NCBI GenBank assembly: GCA_035359995.1
Contig: DAORZT010000019.1
Span: 1 to 42,939, forward strand
DNA length: 42,939 nucleotides
Reading direction: 5' to 3'
From: JAKPCT01 sp029553165
GTDB taxonomy: Bacteria; Bacillota; UBA4882; UBA8346
Shown in pieces: positions 32,749 through 40,938 of the stretch. The notes below the pieces were generated by a model. It was not told where the DNA came from and searched no databases. It saw only the letters and a list, made by a program, of their open reading frames with translations. The position numbers and the translations under genes were made by a program. Each line of letters opens with the position of its first letter. Position 1 is the first letter of the stretch.

Positions 32749-34906
32749 TCAAAACTTTCTCCGGGTACTCAACTCTGGTATGAAGTAATCCCCCTAATAC
32801 TTTGATAAAACTATTCTTAATTTGGTTTAAATCTTTCAAGGTCAGGTTACATTCATCAAACTGACCATCTTCAAGCCGTTCCCGGATAATCTTCTGGACT
32901 AACGCCTCAAGCTTTGCCGGAGTCAACTTCGGCATTGATTTAACTGCCGCTTCAACCGAGTCCGCTAACATCACCAACGCGGCTTCCTTAGTTTGAGGTT
33001 TTGGTCCTTCATACCGAAAATCCTCTTCCAGTGGTTGACTTTTATCGTCTTGGGCATTCTCACTGGCTTTATTGTAAAAATAACGAACCAAATCAGTACC
33101 ATGATGTTGTTCAATAATATCAATCAATTTATCAGGAAGACCATGTTCCCGGGCGATCTCTGCTCCCTCTCTTACATGGTAAGTTATGATTAGAGTACTA
33201 AGGTTCGGATTCAACTTCTCATGAGGGTTTTCCTGGGCAAACTGATTTTCCACAAAAAAGTAAGGACGCTTGATCTTCCCGATATCATGGTAATATGAAC
33301 CAACTCTAACCCATAAAGCGTCAGCTCCGATCCCCTCGGCAGCCGCTTCAGCCAGATTACCAACCATGATACTATGGTGATAGGTCCCTGGGGCTTCGAT
33401 TTGAAGCCTTCGGAGTAAGGGATGTCCTGGATTTGACAGTTCCAGTAATCTGATCGGTGACGTAAGTTTAAACAAATGTTCTATAAACGGCAATGATCCG
33501 ATTGCCAACACCGCTGATAAGAAACCACTGCTACAAGCTAAAACAACCGTCCAATAATCCGGTTTCGACTTAAACAACATATTAACAAACAAAACTGTGA
33601 TCGTATTAACAACCATCAAAATAATGCCACTGCGGACCAAATCCCGCTGGCGTTGGAAGTTTGTCAAAGTCATTACCGAGATGATTCCGCTCACAAAATA
33701 AAAAATTGATAACGGCAAGCTGAAATTGACAATTATTCCCCCAAGCAAACTGACCACACAGGTCATAATCAAAGCCACTTGGGGATTGATCAAAATTGTA
33801 GTTAACATGATTGCAAAACTTACCGGGGCCAAATAAGGTAATAATTCATTTTGCGCCAGCGATAATACCTTGATCAGCCCTAACATTAGCAAGAGTAATA
33901 ACAATAATAAATATAACAACCGTTCTTCAGCGAATAATTTATTATGAAACTGAAAGATATAAATCAAACAAAGACCGGTCAATAATAATACCAAAAATGA
34001 CAGACTGAAAAAAACCCTGATCCGGCTGGAGTTATCCATTATCAAGTGTAATTCGTTTAACATCCGCATGTCATTCTCAGTAACTATTTGATTTTTAGTA
34101 ACGATAAAGTCTCCTTGGCGTAACATTACTTTAGGAATTCCTGAGCGGACCTGATTTTCCAGTTTTTTCAGTTTTAATTCATCTAAAACCAGATTCTCAC
34201 GCACTGCTGAATCTACGACATTGATCACCAAAGGTTTCAATTGCTCCGTAAGATGGTATTCCGCTACTGCCAAAGATACTATCTTTTTACTGTATTCAAG
34301 ATTGACCGAGTTGATTTTATGGTTTAACAATACATTTTCCAATATTTTATAAGTGTGCTCCATCAGTTCCTGATATAAAGGAGCCTCAAGGGATAAAATG
34401 TTCTTGATATCAGTTGGCGAAATCGGTTCGCGGAAAAAAGACTGTGATTTGGTAGCTAACGAATCAATCCGTTCACTGTTGGAAGGAAAATTCTGCCGTT
34501 CATATGTCATCGTCTGAAAGAATTGTTTTAATTTATAAACAGCATTACTACTAACACTCTCATCAATTTTATAATACTCCAAATCCTGTTTTGCCAAAGC
34601 AATAGCATGTTCGGCCGCTTCATTCTGAGCAATTCGGGTCGCCTCACGATTTTCGATATCCCGAGGTGCTTTTATATCATATTTACTCGCTTGTCCCACC
34701 TTAAGATCATATGTTAAAGCAAACAAACCCAATTGTAATAACCACATCAATAAACAAAAACAGATTACGATCAGTAGCCCTTCCCGAAATGAAGGAATCC
34801 GAAATACGCCGGTAACTTTTGAAGCTACCGTGGCAACATCAAATGACAAAGCGTTAAACTCTTTTTGTTTCTTAACATTAAGATTCTGGGATTCATTTTG
34901 TTCCAC
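32705..34906 (-). CDS. pgpH: PgpH/YqfF-type membrane HD phosphodiesterase
   Basis: Seven-helix membrane protein with a cytosolic HD domain. Characterised relatives degrade c-di-AMP. The first helix (about 45-65) is followed by an extracytosolic 7TMR-HDED region (70-300), six further helices (300-480) and an HD domain (about 495-690) with YHHSIMVGNLAEAA, GSYYHDIGKIKRP, TYHVREGAEIAREHGL and EQHHGT. It has 733 residues. The start is GTG 34906, with GGAGG 9 nt upstream, 14 nt after phoH. The order phoH-pgpH-ybeY-dgkA-cdd is the standard one in Bacillota. Confidence 0.94.
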   Translation of the reverse strand: MEQNESQNLNVKKQKEFNALSFDVATVASKVTGVFRIPSFREGLLIVICFCLLMWLLQLGLFALTYDLKVGQASKYDIKAPRDIENREATRIAQNEAAEHAIALAKQDLEYYKIDESVSSNAVYKLKQFFQTMTYERQNFPSNSERIDSLATKSQSFFREPISPTDIKNILSLEAPLYQELMEHTYKILENVLLNHKINSVNLEYSKKIVSLAVAEYHLTEQLKPLVINVVDSAVRENLVLDELKLKKLENQVRSGIPKVMLRQGDFIVTKNQIVTENDMRMLNELHLIMDNSSRIRVFFSLSFLVLLLTGLCLIYIFQFHNKLFAEERLLYLLLLLLLLMLGLIKVLSLAQNELLPYLAPVSFAIMLTTILINPQVALIMTCVVSLLGGIIVNFSLPLSIFYFVSGIISVMTLTNFQRQRDLVRSGIILMVVNTITVLFVNMLFKSKPDYWTVVLACSSGFLSAVLAIGSLPFIEHLFKLTSPIRLLELSNPGHPLLRRLQIEAPGTYHHSIMVGNLAEAAAEGIGADALWVRVGSYYHDIGKIKRPYFFVENQFAQENPHEKLNPNLSTLIITYHVREGAEIAREHGLPDKLIDIIEQHHGTDLVRYFYNKASENAQDDKSQPLEEDFRYEGPKPQTKEAALVMLADSVEAAVKSMPKLTPAKLEALVQKIIRERLEDGQFDECNLTLKDLNQIKNSFIKVLGGLLHTRVEYPEKVLNEIERKKTNAGTVK

Positions 34907-34920
34907 TTACTAGTGCCTCC

Positions 34921-35889
34921 TTAAGACCGTGAGTTTTTCTGATAGCACTCATAGGCTCGGATTATTTTCTGGACCAATTCATGACGAACTATGTCATTCA
35001 CTGTTAGATTAACCACACCAATCCCATTGATCCCGGCAAATATCTCTGCCACATCGGCCAGTCCTGACGTACTTCCCCTTGGAAGATCAATCTGGGTGAT
35101 ATCTCCGGTAACAACCACTTTTGAACCAAACCCTAACCGCGTAAGAAACATCTTCATCTGTTCCGGGGTTGTATTTTGGGCTTCATCTAAAATAATAAAA
35201 GAATCATCGAGCGTCCTACCTCTCATATAGGCTAATGGGGCAATTTCGATGGTTCCTTTCTCAAAATACTTTTGGAATAATTCAACACCCATAATATCAT
35301 ACAGCGAATCATATAACGGACGCAGATAAGGGTCCACCTTTTCCTGGAGATCTCCGGGTAAAAAACCCAATTTTTCTCCTGCCTCAACTGCAGGCCGGGT
35401 CAAGATTATCCGGCTGACTTCTTTTGATTTAAGAGCTCCAACAGCCAAAGCCACTGCCAAATAGGTCTTTCCAGTTCCTGCAGGGCCGATTCCAAATGTT
35501 AATGTATTGGAACGAATTGTATCAATATATTCTTTTTGCCCGATTGTCCGTGGAAAAATCTTCTTTCCGCGGGCAGTAACCGCTATAACTTCTTCGGATA
35601 AACCATTAGCTTTATTCAGTTTATTGTTTTTTGCCAATTCAACCAGATAATTAATCTCTGCTGTTCCCGGTTGAAATCCCTTCAGCAACTGATCACTTAA
35701 AATCCGGCATAATTCAAGTCCACGTTCAACAGCATTACTTGCTCCAGAAAGAATTAATTCGTTACCACGGGTAAAGATCTTTAATTCAAGATTAGCTTCC
35801 AATAATTGCTGGTTATCTTCAAAGAGTTTTCCTAATAATTGCGGGGCAATGGTTGATTCAATCTCAATTTTGACTTCGCGGTTGTCCAA
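34921..35889 (-). CDS. phoH: PhoH-family ATPase
   Basis: P-loop ATPase linked to RNA metabolism and often adjoining ybeY. Residues 1-110 contain a KH-like N-terminal region. Walker A is GPAGTGKTYLA, then RPAVEAGEKLGFLPGDLQEKVDPYLRPLYD (family signature), and Walker B is FIILDEAQN. It has 322 residues. The start appears to be TTG 35889; AAAGGAG lies about 13 nt upstream and no ATG is available before the conserved region. It follows yqfD by 9 nt. Confidence 0.94.
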   Translation of the reverse strand: MDNREVKIEIESTIAPQLLGKLFEDNQQLLEANLELKIFTRGNELILSGASNAVERGLELCRILSDQLLKGFQPGTAEINYLVELAKNNKLNKANGLSEEVIAVTARGKKIFPRTIGQKEYIDTIRSNTLTFGIGPAGTGKTYLAVALAVGALKSKEVSRIILTRPAVEAGEKLGFLPGDLQEKVDPYLRPLYDSLYDIMGVELFQKYFEKGTIEIAPLAYMRGRTLDDSFIILDEAQNTTPEQMKMFLTRLGFGSKVVVTGDITQIDLPRGSTSGLADVAEIFAGINGIGVVNLTVNDIVRHELVQKIIRAYECYQKNSRS

Positions 35890-35898
35890 TAACTTAAA

Positions 35899-37095
35899 TT
35901 ATCTCCTTTCACGTGGTGCAATTGTTGCAATATCCTGTGACACTTCGTAAGTTAACGTTAATTTAACAAACATTCCATCCTCAGACCAATTCTCTTCATG
36001 ATGTTTTATATTTTGTAACTTTAAATTTTTCTGTTTCCGGAAGGCCTCTTCAAGCGCTGCTTGTTGTACTTGCCGCTTGGAACGTTTGACCTGTTTCCAA
36101 CTTACTTCTTGCCAAACATCCTTAATAAATTCTACAACTTCCGAAGGATTCCTCCCTTGATACAAGCGTTTCCGCCAACGTTGCCAGTAATAATTTTGAA
36201 CCGGCTTAACTCCAAATGTACCTAAAGTGAATAATTTATCATTCCATCTTAGTTTATACTGAATAGAATGCGATTGCAACGGAATTGGTTTCCAAATAAC
36301 CTTTGGTTCCAAAACTTCAATGCTGTGCCAAACATTAGCCTCAATAACACCACTTGCTGCTACTTCTTGTTTAACCAATTCATTGGTCTGCTGATCATTA
36401 TACCATCTGGTACCACTGATTAACAGATCTCCTTTTGCCACAACATCTCCTTCCTTAACCATCGGAACTCCTCTGATAACCACCACTTTGGAAACTACTC
36501 CGTCATATGCGGCGACAATATCGCAAGCTCCAATCTCTGCAGGGGCCGTCTTCCGCGGTACCACTTTGACCTCAGCCACCACTCCCTTAACCGTAATTCC
36601 AACCCATACAAGCTCTGGGTTTAGTAGCATCACCTCACGCTCAATCAGTCGTTTACGCTCAAGTAAAGCTTTTCGCGTAATCCCCGGTTTTAAACCCATT
36701 CTATTGAGTGAAGCAATCAACTTAGTAGGTTGACTGTCCCCATAACCATCAATTTTAATAAAAAAGACTAACGAAGAAATATACAATAACATCGTTAAAA
36801 AACCTAATGCCCCGATAAAAAACATCCGCCGGCGCAATGCTTTCTTTTGTAAAAAAGGCCATCCGTATTTGCGGTGAATCTTGAGGTTACAACCTGTTTT
36901 TCGTGCAATTTCACGGGCCCGAAAATATCCGTGGGTCCGGATTCGGGCTTTAATCACCTCTGACCCCAAACGTTTGATATCCCATAAATACAACCCCGAA
37001 CTGGTGGCCAAATTGATAAACTTTTCGATCTGATAACCTCTGATTAAAATCTCCACATTTCCGGTAAAAAATGAGACTATGGCGTTGAAATTCAC
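35899..37095 (-). CDS. yqfD: Sporulation protein YqfD
   Basis: Membrane protein required for spore formation in relatives. The cytosolic N-terminus (1-90) carries GYQIEKFINLATSSGLYLWDIKR and a basic RRR stretch, one helix follows (about 91-113), and the outer region holds NPELVWVGITVKGVVAEVKVVPR and GVVSKVVVIRGVPMVKEGDVVAKGDLLISG, a hairpin-type motif typical of YqfD. It has 398 residues. GTG 37095 has GGAGG, located in the yqfC end, 9 nt upstream. yqfC lies 6 nt away. Confidence 0.94.
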   Translation of the reverse strand: MNFNAIVSFFTGNVEILIRGYQIEKFINLATSSGLYLWDIKRLGSEVIKARIRTHGYFRAREIARKTGCNLKIHRKYGWPFLQKKALRRRMFFIGALGFLTMLLYISSLVFFIKIDGYGDSQPTKLIASLNRMGLKPGITRKALLERKRLIEREVMLLNPELVWVGITVKGVVAEVKVVPRKTAPAEIGACDIVAAYDGVVSKVVVIRGVPMVKEGDVVAKGDLLISGTRWYNDQQTNELVKQEVAASGVIEANVWHSIEVLEPKVIWKPIPLQSHSIQYKLRWNDKLFTLGTFGVKPVQNYYWQRWRKRLYQGRNPSEVVEFIKDVWQEVSWKQVKRSKRQVQQAALEEAFRKQKNLKLQNIKHHEENWSEDGMFVKLTLTYEVSQDIATIAPRERR

Positions 37096-37101
37096 TCCTT
37101 C

Positions 37102-37389
37102 TTACCTCCAATCAACCATCTCAACCTTGCTGATCTTACCTTCAACCACAATTTCATCCTTCAATGCCGACAGTAATGCCAGGTTAGTCCCGATTATCTT
37201 TAACTCTCCAAATTTGGTATTGATCCTGATTAATGATTGGTCATACTCAATAATGCCCCGATGATTCTGAAGCACCAGATTCCGATTGGCATTGAGTGTT
37301 AACCGTGGCCAATCAACCGCAGTATCCAGCGGAATATCTAAAAATTGAGCTAGCTTCACCCCGACTGACTGCGACCGGTGTTTTGCCAT
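37102..37389 (-). CDS. yqfC: Sporulation protein YqfC
   Basis: Small protein of 95 residues belonging to the YqfC/YabP family. Seen: VDWPRLTLNANRNLVLQNHRGIIEYDQSLIRI and the strand-rich GELKIIGTNLALLSALKDEIVVEGKI. The family is expressed in the mother cell during sporulation. ATG 37389 has GGGAGG 7 nt upstream. It opens the long minus-strand gene series running to yajC. Confidence 0.93.
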   Translation of the reverse strand: MAKHRSQSVGVKLAQFLDIPLDTAVDWPRLTLNANRNLVLQNHRGIIEYDQSLIRINTKFGELKIIGTNLALLSALKDEIVVEGKISKVEMVDWR

Positions 37390-37726
37390 AATGTCTCCTC
37401 CCTACATTGGAAGATAGTCTCTTCTTAAAAATCTATTAATGAAGGGGTGAGTTTATTAATAAATAGATGGATTTTTTAAAAGGGATTATTTTAATGAATA
37501 AAATCAAAACATGTAGGAGTTCTCAGAGAGTAATAAGATTAAAAAGAAGGAGCAAAAAAATATTAGGGGGTGTTGCAAAATGCAGCCCCCATTTTTTTAC
37601 AACAAGAAAGAATTTTAAGATACATCTCAGTCTATTTCAGTGTCATCTTTCTCACCAAAACCTGCTGGTGATCATTTTGATTAAGCCTGAAAATAACTGT
37701 GTTTGGACTACACAAACGATCCTTTA
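37390..37726. other. Intergenic region between yqfC and dnaB
   Basis: 337 bp without a convincing gene. It holds the dnaB terminator (37566-37598) and, 36-90 bp upstream of yqfC, an imperfect AT-rich inverted repeat (TTAAAAATCTATTAAT at 37425-37440 against 37455-37479). The yqfC promoter must lie here, but I could not identify it. A plus-strand frame at 37467-37730 has no ribosome binding site and runs through the terminator, so I reject it. Confidence 0.5.
37566..37598. terminator. Bidirectional terminator downstream of dnaB
   Basis: Stem GGGGG...TGCA / TGCA...CCCCC (37566-37590) with a small bulge is followed by A and seven T on the plus strand. On the minus strand CCCCC is followed by TAATATTTTTTT. 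It lies about 137 bp beyond the dnaB stop. Confidence 0.75.
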
Positions 37727-39070
37727 TTAAGGTTTTCTAAACTTCTCCAAACCAACAAACCTTCCAAATTCCTTTTGAAATAAAAACTCAACTGTTCCAA
37801 CGGGGCCGTTACGTTGCTTCGCAATGATCAAGTCCGTAATATTTTTCCGGTCAGTCTCATGGTTGTAATAATCTTCACGATAGAGGAACGCTACAATATC
37901 AGCATCCTGTTCCAAGGAACCGGATTCACGCAAATCGGACATCGTCGGTTTCTTATCGGCCCGCTGTTCGACCGCCCGTGATAGCTGCGATAAGGCTATC
38001 AACGGCACATCTAACTCTCTGGCTAACGATTTCAATGAACGTGATATTTCCGAAACTTCCTGTTGCCGGTTTTCGGACCTGCTCCGTCCCTGCATCAGCT
38101 GTAAATAGTCAATAATAATCAACCCTAATCCATGCTCTGCCTTGATCCGGCGCGACTTAGCCCGAATATCCATGACCGTAGATCCGGGAGTATCATCAAT
38201 ATACATCATTGAATCTGACAACTTTCCTAAAGCATGTGATAAGCGCGGCCAATCAGAATCCAGCAATGTCCCGGTTCTGATCCGTTGATTATCTACCCCA
38301 GCTTCTTCACACAACAACTTCAGTGCCAGCTGTTCTTTGGACATCTCCAGACTAAAGATGATTACCGGAACCTTCAATTCAATTGCCGCATGACTTGCCA
38401 GATTGAGCGCAAAAGTGGTTTTCCCCATACTTGGACGCGCAGCTAGAATAATCAAATCTGAAGGTTGTAATCCGGCAGTCATCCGGTCCAAATCAGTAAA
38501 TCCGGTCGATAAACCAGTAACTCCGCCTTTGGATTCATATAATTTTTCAATCCGCTCGAAAGTCTCAATCAGAATATTCTTTAGGTTAACAAAGCCTTTG
38601 ACATTACGCCGTTGTGTGATTTGGAAGATTAACTTCTCTGCTTCGTCCAAAATTTCATCTACTTCCCGCGATGCTTCGTACCCCATCGCTACAATGTCTG
38701 TTGAAACCCGGATTATCGAACGCAGAATTGACTTCTCTTCAACAATTTTGGCGTAATACTCAACATTTGCAGCAGTAGGAACCGCATTTGCCAAAGATGT
38801 CAGGTATGGTATACCCCCAACCTTCTCCAGCATATTCCGTTGTTTTAATTCTTCGGAAACCGTAATGATGTCCACCGGTTCCCCCTTATTAGCCAGGTAA
38901 ACCACAACTTCAAAAATTACCCGGTGTGCTTCACGGTAAAAATCATCCGGCTTAAGCAATTCACTGGCACGGTAGATGGCTTCCTTCTCTAACAACATCG
39001 ACCCCAATGTCGAACGTTCGGCATCAATATTTTGTGGCGGTATTCGCTCAACTATGGACGCTACACTCAT
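37727..39070 (-). CDS. dnaB: Replicative DNA helicase DnaB
   Basis: Hexameric 5'-3' helicase of the replication fork. The N-terminal DnaG-interacting domain begins PPQNIDAERSTLGSMLLEKEAI. The RecA-like core has Walker A ARPSMGKTTFALN, Walker B LIIIDYLQLMQG, and the C-terminal LSQLSRAVEQRADKKPTMSDLRESGSLEQDAD. It has 447 residues from ATG 39070, with GGGGG 5 nt upstream; the longer TTG-started frame at 39115 is unsupported. It appears monocistronic, with rplI absent from its usual neighbouring place. Confidence 0.96.
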   Translation of the reverse strand: MSVASIVERIPPQNIDAERSTLGSMLLEKEAIYRASELLKPDDFYREAHRVIFEVVVYLANKGEPVDIITVSEELKQRNMLEKVGGIPYLTSLANAVPTAANVEYYAKIVEEKSILRSIIRVSTDIVAMGYEASREVDEILDEAEKLIFQITQRRNVKGFVNLKNILIETFERIEKLYESKGGVTGLSTGFTDLDRMTAGLQPSDLIILAARPSMGKTTFALNLASHAAIELKVPVIIFSLEMSKEQLALKLLCEEAGVDNQRIRTGTLLDSDWPRLSHALGKLSDSMMYIDDTPGSTVMDIRAKSRRIKAEHGLGLIIIDYLQLMQGRSRSENRQQEVSEISRSLKSLARELDVPLIALSQLSRAVEQRADKKPTMSDLRESGSLEQDADIVAFLYREDYYNHETDRKNITDLIIAKQRNGPVGTVEFLFQKEFGRFVGLEKFRKP

Positions 39071-39206
39071 GCTGACCCCCAAGTATACTATGTTTTGATT
39101 AAAAGGATATTTCAATAATTTAACGAACTATAAAAAGATTTCTTTATTAATTATAAGTTATTACATTATAATTGAAAATCAAAAATTAACAAAGTAGGAG
39201 GAACTA

Positions 39207-40865
39207 ATGAAACGGATCATTTTTTGGGTGGTTTTAATTGTTTTATTAGCATCAGTCAGTATCTCAGCCAACAGTCCATTATTTTTAATAATGGAACAAA
39301 GCCGTAATCAAATTGATGTAGTTGGAACCGATTACAGACCAGTCAATACTCTTAACACTGATTCCAAACCAATCAAAATAGTTGATCTCCCTGACAATCA
39401 AGGGTATGCAGTCTTAAATGAAGGTAGCGGTAGCTTGCTCGGTGCAGTCAAAACCAATGCCAGTATTCAGTTGCTTGACCCTAAGTTAACCAAGCTAACT
39501 ACTGAATTTAGCTTTTCCGGGATTGTAAATTCCGAACTGTTGTTGCAGGATTCAATGCAATGGATCATTGTGACCACAGAAAAGAAAGACAGTTCAACGA
39601 TTAACATTGTCAACCTGGTAACAAAAGACCATTTCAAATACAACTTAACTTCACTCCCGGTTGATTTCCAATTAAGCCCTGATCAAAGTAAGCTTGCGGT
39701 AATCACTGTTTCGGGTTCCGAAGAAAACCCGCAATCGCAAGTAACTGTAATTGACTTAACCACAGAGAAAAACCAGACATTTAAGGTCTCGCACAATCCC
39801 GGCGCGGTCTTCTTCACCGGCAATGACCAAATCCTTGTTGCCTGTGGTGGTTACCGCGAGTCAATGAAGTATTCACTCAAAACAATCCTCCAAAAGACCA
39901 ATAAAGCTACTCCGGCGCAAATTCACCTCATTAATTTGAATTCTGCGGAAATTAGCGACTACCAAGTCGGTTTTAGTCCACTGGTTATTTTACAAGACCC
40001 TAATAATTCTGAAAAGTTCTACTTGGCTTCAGTTAATGAACCCTACGCTCAACAAGCCAGCGGGACATTTCGCGTCTTTGAAAACGGAACAATCAACACC
40101 GAAATTCCAATCAAAACCGAACCGACCAAATTAATTGCCACACCTACCGGTAATATTGCCCTCTTTGGAAGAGTGGATTTTTATCTGATCAATCCTGAAA
40201 CCAAATCAACTCTTACCGAGCTCAAACTCAACTTAAAACCTGAAGAACTCCGGATTAATCACAGCGGTGAGATCGGTTACTTATCAGTAGTTAACAGTAG
40301 TGTCATCAGAGAGATCAACTTAATTAACGGCAGTTATAACGAGATTAAACTCGGTACTAATTTGTTCGGGATGCTTAACCTTGTAAACCTTTTACCAACT
40401 ACTTATCCTCCGGTAATTAGTATGAAGTCTAATGAGTCGCAGTCTAAAGGGCAAACGACCGTTAACTACCGGACATTTTTATCAAACGATTCCAGTAAAC
40501 TATACTCCATCTCCGGTCTTAAAGAAATAAGCGTTACCGATTTAACTACGAAAAAAACGATTAACAAAATTAATTTTAAGGGGAATGCTTTTGGGATCTA
40601 TCCCGATCCAAACGGAAAATATGTAATTGTCGCAACCAATAAATACTGGCATTTGATTGATCCCACCAAGAAAAAGGCCGATTTTAGTATTTTGGTTAAT
40701 GAAAAAGATGATGAGCTGTTTTCACGGACCGGATATATCAGTCCCGACGGCACAATTATGGTGATCTCTGCCGAACGTTATCTGTTTGTAGTTGATCTTG
40801 TTAATGCCAAACAGATCGCCAAAATAAAAATCAAAAACCGCGAGCCCCTGATTATCTGGCCATAA
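39207..40865 (+). CDS. Exported beta-propeller-like protein
   Basis: A signal peptide (MKRIIFWVVLIVLLASVSISA) precedes about 530 residues of repeated strand-turn units such as LSPDQSKLAVITVSG...VTVIDLTTEK, TPTGNIALFGRVDFYLINPETK, DPNGKYVIVATNKYWHLIDPTKK and SPDGTIMVISAERYLFVVDLVN. These match the YVTN/WD40-like propeller pattern, with D-P-x-G-x or S-P-D-G-T at the turns. No catalytic motif, lipobox or anchor is seen, so it is probably secreted and may bind a partner. AGGAGG lies 5 nt upstream of ATG 39207. Monocistronic. Function unknown. Confidence 0.75.
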   Translation: MKRIIFWVVLIVLLASVSISANSPLFLIMEQSRNQIDVVGTDYRPVNTLNTDSKPIKIVDLPDNQGYAVLNEGSGSLLGAVKTNASIQLLDPKLTKLTTEFSFSGIVNSELLLQDSMQWIIVTTEKKDSSTINIVNLVTKDHFKYNLTSLPVDFQLSPDQSKLAVITVSGSEENPQSQVTVIDLTTEKNQTFKVSHNPGAVFFTGNDQILVACGGYRESMKYSLKTILQKTNKATPAQIHLINLNSAEISDYQVGFSPLVILQDPNNSEKFYLASVNEPYAQQASGTFRVFENGTINTEIPIKTEPTKLIATPTGNIALFGRVDFYLINPETKSTLTELKLNLKPEELRINHSGEIGYLSVVNSSVIREINLINGSYNEIKLGTNLFGMLNLVNLLPTTYPPVISMKSNESQSKGQTTVNYRTFLSNDSSKLYSISGLKEISVTDLTTKKTINKINFKGNAFGIYPDPNGKYVIVATNKYWHLIDPTKKKADFSILVNEKDDELFSRTGYISPDGTIMVISAERYLFVVDLVNAKQIAKIKIKNREPLIIWP

Positions 40866-40878
40866 TAATATATAAACT

Positions 40879-40920
40879 AAAAAGCTCAAAGACACTCAAC
40901 CGAGTACCTTTGAGCTTTTT
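40879..40920. terminator. Bidirectional terminator between the propeller gene and lonC
   Basis: Perfect 13-bp arms AAAAAGCTCAAAG (40879-40891) and CTTTGAGCTTTTT (40908-40920) enclose a 16-nt loop. The A/T flanks serve both converging genes. Confidence 0.88.
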
Positions 40921-40938
40921 TATCATCTTCAAACACTA

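Noticed and set aside
37467..37730. 87-codon plus-strand frame between yqfC and dnaB
   Set aside because: It lacks a ribosome binding site, passes through a strong terminator hairpin and its translation has no protein-like pattern.
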